In this document: in pieces, positions 14,879-22,327 of the stretch | How the letters are laid out: every line of letters starts with the position of its first letter | How positions within the stretch are numbered: position 1 is the stretch's first letter | Source of the DNA: CAZRHR01 sp964599915 | GTDB lineage: Bacteria; Bacteroidota; Bacteroidia; CAIKAF01 | Direction: 5' to 3' | NCBI GenBank assembly: GCA_964599915.1 | Contig: CAZRHR010000039.1 | Span: 1-25,908 of the forward strand | DNA: 25,908 nucleotides | Position numbers and translations under genes: made by a program | The notes under the pieces: model-generated | The model's input: the letters and a program-made list of their open reading frames with translations, nothing else | Databases searched by the model: none | Told to the model about the DNA's origin: nothing

Positions 14879-15870
14879 GGCATCAAATTTCTTAGGGTCT
14901 GTGGGTGACGTACAGACTGAACAGGAATAAGTGGTCTTGGCTTGCTGAGTGGCAAACAATAGCGGATAACAATTTCGTGTGAACCGCTATTATAAGAGCT
15001 CAACCTGCTCAAATTGATGTCATAGGAATATCCAATTTGAATGGGCGGAAGAACAGGTTTAATGGCCTGTAAATTTAATCCGGCGTTAATCGCTAAGGCA
15101 TCCTCGAAGCGATAGGTAAGACCAGCCCAGTAATTGTCTTTGTAAATGGCGTTTGCATTTAAATCTACCTGAGCAGTTGCAAAATCTGTTTTAATTAAGA
15201 CGTTAGGGTTGATGGCCCAGTCGCCATTAAATAAATCGCCAAAGGTATAACCACCCATGAAAAACATATGTCTTGCTTGGGTAATGTTGATGTCTGCATA
15301 ACGCATACCAGCTAGGTGCAATGCAGACACACCGGCGTACCAGCTGTTGGTGGTTCCTTCAGGAGAATAATAGTACACTCCCACACCGCCTTCAAAAGCA
15401 ATATTGTTGCGGCCGTTGAGCGCTTGAATGGAAGATTCAGGCACGCCAGATGGATACACCCATTGTGCACCATCGATACCTTTTGATGTGGCGCCAAGGT
15501 CTAAACCGGCGCGAAGGTATCCGGGTCCAATCGGTTGCTTTGAACGCCAGTTGACGGCCAAACGAAAAGAGTAATTTTTTTCAAACCCGATAAAGTCGCC
15601 ATAGCCGGTAAAACCAACACCAAAGTATTGTCCAAACAATAAAGGCAACTGGGCGTCAGCAGAAAAAAGAAAACTTCTGGGTGAACCTTGCAGCCCCGTC
15701 CATTGTGACCTATACAAACCAGTGACACACAATAAATCTTTGGTGCCTGCATAGGCAGGGTTCATAATCAGTTTATTATAAAAAAACTGTGTAAACTGCG
15801 GATCCTGCTGCGCATGGGCTGCTGGTAACAGCGAAAGGGTTGTCAGGGCGGTAAGTAGTATTTTCTTCAT
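14875..15870 (-). CDS. porP: PorP/SprF family type IX secretion membrane protein
   Basis: A 331-residue outer-membrane beta-barrel protein with a signal peptide (MKKILLTALTTLSLLPAAHAQ). It has the family opening QDPQFTQFFYNKLIMNPAYAGT followed by LYRSQWTGLQGSPRSF, and an alternating aromatic beta-strand pattern to the end. PorP/SprF proteins are T9SS accessory outer-membrane proteins, some needed for delivery of particular surface proteins. Bacteroidota genomes hold several paralogues, so the symbol porP reflects its position just upstream of gldK rather than proof of orthology. It heads the porP-gldKLMN cluster. Confidence 0.92.
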   Translation of the reverse strand: MKKILLTALTTLSLLPAAHAQQDPQFTQFFYNKLIMNPAYAGTKDLLCVTGLYRSQWTGLQGSPRSFLFSADAQLPLLFGQYFGVGFTGYGDFIGFEKNYSFRLAVNWRSKQPIGPGYLRAGLDLGATSKGIDGAQWVYPSGVPESSIQALNGRNNIAFEGGVGVYYYSPEGTTNSWYAGVSALHLAGMRYADINITQARHMFFMGGYTFGDLFNGDWAINPNVLIKTDFATAQVDLNANAIYKDNYWAGLTYRFEDALAINAGLNLQAIKPVLPPIQIGYSYDINLSRLSSYNSGSHEIVIRYCLPLSKPRPLIPVQSVRHPQTLRNLMP

Positions 15871-15916
15871 ACCAGGTTTGGAACGGTTTAGTCTATGTAG
15901 AACACGTCTTAAAGTG

Positions 15917-15950
15917 TAAATATATGCAAAAATCTCAACGACTTATGCAA
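15917..15950 (-). promoter_or_regulatory. Weak promoter candidate upstream of porP
   Basis: On the minus strand TTG (15950-15948), a 23-base spacer and TATATTTA (15924-15917) resemble the Bacteroidota promoter, but the final G of the -7 box is replaced by A and the spacer is at the upper limit. It lies 46 bases before the porP ATG. No other match is seen in the 146-base gap, which also lacks a strong terminator for the upstream arginase-family gene. Confidence 0.3.
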
Positions 15951-16016
15951 AATTTTAAAAGTTATTTCACTTAAAATAAAAGCAAGGTAATGATTATCAG
16001 TGCTCTAAATTAATGT

Positions 16017-17213
16017 TTAATCATTTAGTTGATGAAAACGGCGTATCCAACGCTCCGGAATCTCACCGCTGGCCGCAAATTCATAGTCTGAAAGGGCACA
16101 TGGAACAAGATATTCTTGCTGACCATACTTATCGGATGCCTTACCCTGAATGGGTACAGCCATCCACCACTTCTCCGAAATCTTGTTTTTATAAAACACT
16201 ATTTGGTCTGGAAAACCGGTTAAAGCGACTGTAAATTCCAAGTAATTGGCATGTCTTACATCTAGGCTTTCTTCCTTTCGGTTATAAAAGCCTTCAATAA
16301 GGTGCCAGATAACTTGCGCGGCCAAGTGGTGATCCGTCCAGCTCACATCGCCGCCCGGCCGTATTCCAAACAAACCAAAGGAACTCAGTTTTTGGCTTAA
16401 CCCTGCATAGCGAGCCAGTCGGCATATCTCATCGGATTGTAAACCATTGGGCGTGGCCTGGAGCGCATGGGGCGCATCGGCATATTTCACTGCACCCATG
16501 TTGATGGTAAATGCATGTGCATCTCGGATCACAGGTTCGGCATCTTCCATTTGGCGGCGCACTTCGCCCAAGCGAATTAAGTCGAAGTGAAACTCTTTAA
16601 ACAAACGAACCAAATCCGGTGGGCTAAAATAGGATTGGTAGGCCAAATTGGCGTAATGAAACAGGAAACTATCTTTTTCCCCTAAAATACGGCCCAGCAT
16701 GTTTCCCGGCCTAAGCTCTTGGGTGATTTCTTGAAAATCCAAAGTGGCATTTACATCGCAAACATTGCAAAACCGACCGGAACGGGCATAGGCAAGGTAC
16801 AAAGCATAGGCCATTTCATGTCCACCGCCCAACACCACCGGAATCATGTTTCGTTCTAAAATGCCTTGTAAAACCTTAGAAAGCACATTGCAATTTTCCT
16901 CTAAACTGGTGCGAAGTCCAAAATTTCCTAAATCTAAAATCCGCACCTGATAATTTCCTCGACAGAGCTTATACAGCCAATATCGAATGTGGTTGGGTGT
17001 ATCGTGTAATGGGGCGCTCAGGTCGCTGCTGTCATAGCCTGCGCCAAGAATGACCAAGTCTGCATGTAACTCGTCTAAGTCCGGGAAATCTCCCTTTCCT
17101 GAGAAATAGCGAATATTCGCACCGAGTTGCGTATTGTTGAAATCTTCTGCATATGCATGCCCACTTACCGGTTGAAAATATTCTTCCCAAGCATTCCAAT
17201 GTTCAGCTTCCAT
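16017..17213 (-). CDS. Arginase/formimidoylglutamase-family protein with degenerate metal site
   Basis: A 398-residue ureohydrolase-fold protein similar to Bacteroidota proteins often labelled formimidoylglutamase. The fold is recognisable by VVLGGGHE (126-133) and the surrounding Rossmann-like segments. The ligand motifs of active family members are GG-x-H, D-x-H-x-D and S-x-D-x-D. Here H132 and D153 remain, but the second motif reads DVNAT (153-157) and the third TINMG (236-240), so four of six expected metal ligands are changed. An active Mn-dependent hydrolase is therefore unlikely, and a structural or binding role is more plausible. There is no histidine-utilisation gene nearby. It lies 31 bases downstream of topA in the same direction and is probably co-transcribed. 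Confidence 0.85.
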   Translation of the reverse strand: MEAEHWNAWEEYFQPVSGHAYAEDFNNTQLGANIRYFSGKGDFPDLDELHADLVILGAGYDSSDLSAPLHDTPNHIRYWLYKLCRGNYQVRILDLGNFGLRTSLEENCNVLSKVLQGILERNMIPVVLGGGHEMAYALYLAYARSGRFCNVCDVNATLDFQEITQELRPGNMLGRILGEKDSFLFHYANLAYQSYFSPPDLVRLFKEFHFDLIRLGEVRRQMEDAEPVIRDAHAFTINMGAVKYADAPHALQATPNGLQSDEICRLARYAGLSQKLSSFGLFGIRPGGDVSWTDHHLAAQVIWHLIEGFYNRKEESLDVRHANYLEFTVALTGFPDQIVFYKNKISEKWWMAVPIQGKASDKYGQQEYLVPCALSDYEFAASGEIPERWIRRFHQLND

Positions 17214-17244
17214 GGGGACCGTTGTTTAATTCAATGGGGTTTGG

Positions 17245-19671
17245 CTATTTTTTCTTGGTTGCCGTGGCTTTTTTCTTGGGCGCAGCTTTTTTCTTGGGTG
17301 CGGCCTTTTTAGCAGGAGCAGCTTTTTTAGCAGGCGGAGCTTCGGCAGAAACAGCAGCCTTACGGTTGGTTTTCCCAGGTTTACCCGGATTGGCAGCGTG
17401 TAGCGCCAGACATTCGTCGCGGGTAAGCAGGGCCACCTCTGTCCCCTTTGGAATCTTCACATTGTCCTTTCCTACCACAATGTAAGGCCCCCAACGACCA
17501 TTGAGGATTTGCACTACAGGATCGCCCGGAAAATCTGCTATTAACCGATTGGCATCTGCAATGCGCTTTTCTTCAATAAGTTGAATGGCTTCCTCAAGAC
17601 TTACATCCAAGGGGTCATACGCTTTCGGAATAGAAACAAACTTGCTGTTGTGTTTCACATAGGGACCAAAACGACCTACAGCAACTACTACGTCCTTATC
17701 CTCAAATTTCCCCAATGTTTTTGGAAGTGCGAACAAGTCCAGCGCTTCCGTTAGGGAAATAGACTGAATGCTTTGGTCTTTTCTTAGGCTGGCATACCGG
17801 GGTTTTTCCTCATCCGAGGCATCCCCAATTTGTACCATGGGGCCGTATTTTCCCACCAACGCATAGATAGGCTTTCCGGTTTCGGCTTCATTCCCCAGCA
17901 ATCTTTTTCCAGTGGCACGCCCACTAATCTCTTCTGCCTGGACCACCGTTTGATGAAAAGGACCATAAAAATCCTCAATCATTTTATCCCATACTTTCTT
18001 CCCGGCAGCTATCTCATCAAACTCTTTTTCAACCCGCGCTGTAAACTGATAATCAAGGATATTTTCAAAGTGGTCTACCAAAAAATCGGTTACTACCGTG
18101 CCAATATCTGTAGGAAAGAGTTTATTTTTTTCTGCACCAGTGACCTCTGTACGCTGTGCGGTGGTGAGTTGAGTTCCTTTTAATGCGAGCACGGCACAAG
18201 AACGGTTCACCCCTTCCCTATCCTCTTTCACCACATATCCCCGCTTTTGCACGGTGGAGATGGTAGGTGCATAGGTAGAGGGCCGTCCAATACCTAATTC
18301 TTCGAGTTTTTTCACCAAACTGGCTTCCGTGTAACGCGATGGTGGTTGGGTAAAACGTTGGGTGGCAATAATTTCCTTGTAGGATAATGGCTCGCCTTCT
18401 TTTAAACCTGGCAATTGTTGCTGCTCGGTGTTTTCTTGGTCTTCCTCCTCGTCCGTTCCCTCCAAGTATAGCTTTAAAAACCCATCGAAACGTATGACTT
18501 CTCCTTTGGCTTGAAATTCAAGCTGGTTTCCTGGAGCGGGAATACGAACGGTGGTTTTTTCCAATTGGGCATCTGCCATTTGTGATGCGAGGGTACGTTT
18601 CCAAATGAGCTCGTACAATCTTTTCTCCGACGCATCCTCACCAGCACTGGTCACGGAAAGATCGGTTGGACGAATGCATTCGTGGGCTTCCTGTGCACCT
18701 TTGCTTTTAGTGGAATACTGTCTCTTTTTATGGTACGGTGCACCAAAAAGTTGTCCAATGGTTTCTGCGGCTGCATTCAAAGCAAAATCGGACAGGTTTA
18801 CGGAGTCGGTACGCATGTAGGTGATGCGTCCGCTTTCGTATAAACGTTGGGCCACTTGCATGGTACGGGCCACAGAAAAACCAAGTTTTCTTGAGGCTTC
18901 TTGTTGTAGGGTGGAAGTGGTAAAAGGAGCCGATGGCGTTCTGGAGGCAGGCTTGGTTTCTACGGCGCCTACTTTAAAAGCTGAAAATTGTCCGCATTGC
19001 TGCAGAAATTCTTCTGCCTGAGATTGTTTCTCCAGTTTTCTATTGAGTTCCGCACGGAACATTTTCCCGGAGGGATTAGAAAACTGCGCGGTCACTCTGA
19101 AATAGGAAGCGGTATCGAAGGCTTGCCTTTCCCTTTCTCTTTCCACTATGAGTCTAACGGCGACGGATTGCACGCGGCCGGCCGACAAACTTGGCCGTAC
19201 TTTTTTCCAAAGTACCGGACTCAATTCATATCCCACAAGGCGGTCTAACACACGTCTGGCCTGTTGGGCATTGACTAAATCGTAGTTTATACTTCTGGGA
19301 TGTTCAATGGCATGAAGAATGGCCGTCTTGGTGATTTCGTTGAAGACAATACGTTTGGTTTTACTTTCAGGAAGTTTGAGACTTTGAGATAGGTGCCAAG
19401 CAATGGCTTCTCCCTCGCGGTCCTCATCCGATGCCAACCAAACGGTTTCTGCTTTATCTGCCAGTTGTTTTAGTTCTTGAATAAGTTTTTTCTTGTCGGC
19501 CTGCACTTCATACTCAGGCGTAAAGTGCTTATCGATATCTATCGCCAAACCTTTAGAAGCCAAATCTCTTACATGGCCAAAGCTGGATTTTACTGTAAAA
19601 TCCTTGCCCAAGTAAGATTCAATGGTTTTGGCTTTTGCCGGGGACTCTACAATGACAAGGTTTTTCGACAT
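17245..19671 (-). CDS. topA: DNA topoisomerase I
   Basis: This type IA topoisomerase of 808 residues relaxes negatively supercoiled DNA. The Toprim domain has LVIVESPAKAKTI (5-17, with E9) and the acidic SDEDREGEAIAWH (81-93). The active-site tyrosine is Y285 in GRITYMRTDS. The C-terminal part carries glycine-rich repeats such as VGKYGPMV, VGRFGPYVKHNSKFVSIPK and NGRWGPYIVVGKDNVKIPK, the zinc-free topoisomerase C-terminal repeat type; I see no four-cysteine zinc fingers as in E. coli. The extreme C-terminus is a repetitive Lys/Ala/Pro tail, probably a DNA-contacting extension. A -7-like element and a small palindrome lie upstream of the ATG. Confidence 0.97.
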   Translation of the reverse strand: MSKNLVIVESPAKAKTIESYLGKDFTVKSSFGHVRDLASKGLAIDIDKHFTPEYEVQADKKKLIQELKQLADKAETVWLASDEDREGEAIAWHLSQSLKLPESKTKRIVFNEITKTAILHAIEHPRSINYDLVNAQQARRVLDRLVGYELSPVLWKKVRPSLSAGRVQSVAVRLIVERERERQAFDTASYFRVTAQFSNPSGKMFRAELNRKLEKQSQAEEFLQQCGQFSAFKVGAVETKPASRTPSAPFTTSTLQQEASRKLGFSVARTMQVAQRLYESGRITYMRTDSVNLSDFALNAAAETIGQLFGAPYHKKRQYSTKSKGAQEAHECIRPTDLSVTSAGEDASEKRLYELIWKRTLASQMADAQLEKTTVRIPAPGNQLEFQAKGEVIRFDGFLKLYLEGTDEEEDQENTEQQQLPGLKEGEPLSYKEIIATQRFTQPPSRYTEASLVKKLEELGIGRPSTYAPTISTVQKRGYVVKEDREGVNRSCAVLALKGTQLTTAQRTEVTGAEKNKLFPTDIGTVVTDFLVDHFENILDYQFTARVEKEFDEIAAGKKVWDKMIEDFYGPFHQTVVQAEEISGRATGKRLLGNEAETGKPIYALVGKYGPMVQIGDASDEEKPRYASLRKDQSIQSISLTEALDLFALPKTLGKFEDKDVVVAVGRFGPYVKHNSKFVSIPKAYDPLDVSLEEAIQLIEEKRIADANRLIADFPGDPVVQILNGRWGPYIVVGKDNVKIPKGTEVALLTRDECLALHAANPGKPGKTNRKAAVSAEAPPAKKAAPAKKAAPKKKAAPKKKATATKKK
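17248..17340 (-). repeat. Lys/Ala/Pro repeat tail of topoisomerase I
   Basis: The plus strand shows near-repeats of GGCGCAGCTTTTTTCTTGGGTGCGGC and related blocks. On the coding strand they encode PAKKAAPAKKAAPKKKAAP followed by KKKATATKKK. The repeats are imperfect but in-frame, an internal expansion of an AAPKKK-type unit resembling histone H1-like tails. Confidence 0.75.
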
Positions 19672-19684
19672 GCGTATGATTTTG

Positions 19685-19700
19685 GCAGTTGCGTAACTGC
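19685..19700. promoter_or_regulatory. Small palindrome in the topA leader
   Basis: GCAGTT-GCGT-AACTGC forms a 6-bp inverted repeat 14 bases before the topA ATG, within the presumed leader. It could be an operator or an mRNA hairpin near the ribosome-binding region; the sequence alone cannot say which. Confidence 0.35.
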
Positions 19701-19733
19701 AAAGAAAAGAGAATTCATGAGCAGTTGAAACCG

Positions 19734-19741
19734 CAAAAATA
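19734..19741 (-). promoter_or_regulatory. -7 element candidate upstream of topA
   Basis: The minus strand reads TATTTTTG, matching TAnnTTTG, 62 bases before the topA ATG. No TTG lies at the usual distance upstream, so support is partial. Confidence 0.4.
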
Positions 19742-19765
19742 AAAAATGGTTTTGAGAATGGCCGT

Positions 19766-20356
19766 TTACTTAGGTGTTTCAGGCCATTTCACGCCTGCTA
19801 AAACGGGCATAGTCAACCGACTCATATCCGGCACCAAAGGGCATGCATAGCCCGAAGTATAAGCACAATAAGGAAAATAAGCACGGTTAAAATCTAAGGT
19901 AAGTTTTTGCCCCATTTTTATTTTTTTCCAAGGCAGGTCCACATAACGTCCTCCCCCATACGTTTCTTCTCCGTTGGTGGGGTCGCTAAAGGGCAAAAAA
20001 AACCATTTTTGGTTTCGGTCACCACCTTCGAAAAGAGGTAATTGATGTGTTTTTCCTTGAAATTCCCAATGAAGGTCACCTACATAATAGTAGGTTTTTT
20101 CCTTTCCAGAAGAGGTAGAAAATACAAAGGGCTGTTTTTTCTTTCCGGAAAAAGTGGCCAGTACACAAGCTTCAGGTTGGTAGGGAAAAAAAGAAACGCC
20201 TGAAAAAGTGGATTTTTCTGAGGCAGGAAGTGGACTTTGATCTCCTAGATAAAAGAGGGCAAGTTCCTTTTGCCATTGGATGGTGGCGGCAGAATCACAC
20301 TGTCCCCAAGTCACTAGGGTAAAAGATAAACTCAAAAAGAAAAAGTAGATTTTCAC
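19766..20356 (-). CDS. DUF1684 family secreted protein
   Basis: A 196-residue protein when started at the GTG at 20356, where a signal peptide begins (KIYFFFLSLSFTLVTWGQ). That GTG overlaps the stop of the DUF59 gene as GTGA, which supports the start and implies translational coupling; an ATG further upstream (20407) would run antisense-like through the DUF59 coding tail in another frame and would bury the signal. Family features are VGDLHWEFQGKTHQLPLFEG, GGGRYVDLP and the C-terminal NRAYFPYCAYTSGYACPLVP, where the two cysteines and the aromatic cluster are the DUF1684 hallmark. The biochemical function is unknown to me. It is the last gene of the suf operon, although the protein is exported. 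Confidence 0.85.
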   Translation of the reverse strand: MKIYFFFLSLSFTLVTWGQCDSAATIQWQKELALFYLGDQSPLPASEKSTFSGVSFFPYQPEACVLATFSGKKKQPFVFSTSSGKEKTYYYVGDLHWEFQGKTHQLPLFEGGDRNQKWFFLPFSDPTNGEETYGGGRYVDLPWKKIKMGQKLTLDFNRAYFPYCAYTSGYACPLVPDMSRLTMPVLAGVKWPETPK

Positions 20357-20661
20357 AATAATCCAAGTTCGAGTTGTGCCTCCTCGCTCATCATGTCCTT
20401 GTCCCAAGCGGGTTCAAAAGTGATGCGAACCACCACTTTATCAATACCTTCCAGCGTTTTCACTTTGTTTTCAATTTCTACTGGAATTTCTTCTGCAGAA
20501 GGGCAATTGGCCGAAGTCAAGGTCATTAAAATGTGAATTTCACCGGGTGCGGGTTGGTGAATGTCATAAATCAAGCCCAATTCATATACATCCACCGGAA
20601 TTTCGGGATCATAGACGGTCTTGATTTTCTCAATGACGAGTTGTTCTAAATCCTTGTCCAT
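20353..20661 (-). CDS. sufT: SUF-associated DUF59/MIP18 family protein (SufT-like)
   Basis: A 102-residue MIP18/PaaD-type protein involved in maturation of iron-sulfur proteins. It shows TVYDPEIPVDVYELGLIYDI, the conserved cysteine in MTLTSANCPSAEEIP (C53), and the C-terminal FEPAWDKDMMSEEAQLELGLL typical of SUF-linked members. It lies 11 bases after sufE and overlaps the DUF1684 gene by four bases. Its place in the suf operon supports a role in Fe-S assembly or delivery; the exact biochemical step is not established. SufT is used here as a family label. Confidence 0.92.
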   Translation of the reverse strand: MDKDLEQLVIEKIKTVYDPEIPVDVYELGLIYDIHQPAPGEIHILMTLTSANCPSAEEIPVEIENKVKTLEGIDKVVVRITFEPAWDKDMMSEEAQLELGLL

Positions 20662-20672
20662 CGTTTTTGGCT

Positions 20673-21095
20673 TTAAGAGGCTATACGTTGCGCTTCTTGC
20701 TGGATGCGTTTCAGCATGGCGGTGAGCCCGTTGCTTCGGGTGGGAGAAAGGTGCTCTCTTAGCCCAATCTTATCAATAAATTCAGGATGTGAAGCTGCTT
20801 TAGCGACCCATGCTGCGGGTTGGCCGGAATACACGCGCACCAACATCGCGACCACTCCTTTTGCAATAAGCGCATCGGCATCGGCCTGAATACGGAGAAG
20901 GCCGCCCTCGTCAAAGGCTTTGACCCAAACACGAGATTGGCAACCATGAATAAGAAAAACATCTGTCTTCCAGTTAGGATCCATGGGTGGCAATTCATTT
21001 CCAAGAGAAATGATATGGTCATATTTGTCCATCCAATCCTCAAAAAGGGAAAATTCTTCTACCAATTCCTGTTCTATGGGGCTCATGGTTTCCAT
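20673..21095 (-). CDS. sufE: Sulfur acceptor protein SufE
   Basis: A 140-residue protein that takes persulfide sulfur from SufS and passes it to the SufB scaffold. The catalytic cysteine is C52 in LIHGCQSRVWV, the normal SufE context. Its ATG shares one base with the sufS stop (TAATG at 21093-21097), so the genes are translationally coupled. A second ATG four codons in (MSPIEQEL) is a possible alternative start. Confidence 0.96.
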   Translation of the reverse strand: METMSPIEQELVEEFSLFEDWMDKYDHIISLGNELPPMDPNWKTDVFLIHGCQSRVWVKAFDEGGLLRIQADADALIAKGVVAMLVRVYSGQPAAWVAKAASHPEFIDKIGLREHLSPTRSNGLTAMLKRIQQEAQRIAS

Positions 21096-22327
21096 TAACT
21101 CAACATTCGTGTAGCACGTTTGAGTGCGTGTACAAAGATATCAATATCCTCTTGGTTGTTGTAAAATGCAAAGGAAGCCCTGGCGGTTCCTGGAATATTA
21201 AAATAATCCATCAAGGGTTGGGTGCAATGGTGGCCCGTTCTCACAGCAACGCCTTGCTGATCAAGTAAAACACCAAGGTCGTAAGGATGTGCATCTCCTA
21301 CCAAAAAGGAAATTACCGCTGCCTTTTTAGGGGCTGTTCCGAAAATGCGCAGATTTGGAATTTCTGCTATAAGTTGCGCGGTTGCATGGGCGAGTAAGGT
21401 TTGTTCTCTGGCCTCGATATGCTCCATCCCAATCTTTTGGAGATAATCGATGGCAGCGCCAAACCCAATGACGCCCGCAATGTTAGGGGTGCCGGCTTCC
21501 AAGCGGAAGGGAAGTACATTATAGGTGGTTTTCTCGAAAGTCACCTTTTCAATCATGTCGCCTCCGCCATGAAAAGGCGGTAAAGCTTCCAAGGCCTCCC
21601 TTTTCCCCCAGAGCACACCGACCCCGGTAGGTCCGATGACTTTATGCGCGGAGAAAACCAGAAAATCACAATCTAAGGTTTCCACAGCCACCGGTTGGTG
21701 GGGGGCAGCTTGTGCTGCATCCAAGATGACCTGTGCCGGCGTTAATGCCCGGACTTTCGCGATACAATCTTGCACCGGTTGCACAGAGCCGAGGGTATTG
21801 GAGACCCAAGTCATGGATACCAGTTTGGTTTTTTCAGAAAGTTGAGCTTCAAAATGCGAGAGGTCGAGGGTGCCATCGGGTAAAATATTGGCTACTTTAA
21901 GCACAGCCCCGCTTCGTTCGCAGGCCATTTGCCATGGAACAATGTTGGAATGGTGCTCCATGCGGGTCAGCAGAATTTCATCACCCGGTTGGAGCGAAGC
22001 ACCTAAGGTATAGCTGAGTAGATTCAGACCTTCCGTGGTACCCCGGGTAAAAATGACGGTATCAGGGTCTGATGCGCCGATAAAGGTGGCCACTTTCTTA
22101 CGAACAAGTTCATACGCCTCGGTGCCTTCTTGACTTAAGGTGTGCACGCCTCGGTGAATATTGGCATAATAGCCAGCATATAAACCGGAAATAGCGTCCA
22201 ATACGGCCTGAGGTTTTTGGGCAGAGGCCGCATTGTCCAAATACACCAAAGGCTTCTGACGAATCTTCCTTGACAAAATAGGAAAATCCGCCCTCACCTG
22301 TTCCCAGTTGATGGGTTGTTCAGGCAT
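21095..22327 (-). CDS. sufS: Cysteine desulfurase SufS
   Basis: A 410-residue class V aminotransferase-fold PLP enzyme that removes sulfur from cysteine, giving alanine and an enzyme-bound persulfide. Motifs: VYLDNAASAQKP near the N-terminus, TRGTTEGLN, MEHHSNIVPW, the PLP lysine K229 in SAHKVIGPTG, and the active-site cysteine C368 in RTGHHCTQPLM. The RTGHHC context marks it as the SufS type (group II) rather than IscS. It overlaps sufD by 8 bases and sufE by 1 base. Confidence 0.97.
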   Translation of the reverse strand: MPEQPINWEQVRADFPILSRKIRQKPLVYLDNAASAQKPQAVLDAISGLYAGYYANIHRGVHTLSQEGTEAYELVRKKVATFIGASDPDTVIFTRGTTEGLNLLSYTLGASLQPGDEILLTRMEHHSNIVPWQMACERSGAVLKVANILPDGTLDLSHFEAQLSEKTKLVSMTWVSNTLGSVQPVQDCIAKVRALTPAQVILDAAQAAPHQPVAVETLDCDFLVFSAHKVIGPTGVGVLWGKREALEALPPFHGGGDMIEKVTFEKTTYNVLPFRLEAGTPNIAGVIGFGAAIDYLQKIGMEHIEAREQTLLAHATAQLIAEIPNLRIFGTAPKKAAVISFLVGDAHPYDLGVLLDQQGVAVRTGHHCTQPLMDYFNIPGTARASFAFYNNQEDIDIFVHALKRATRMLS

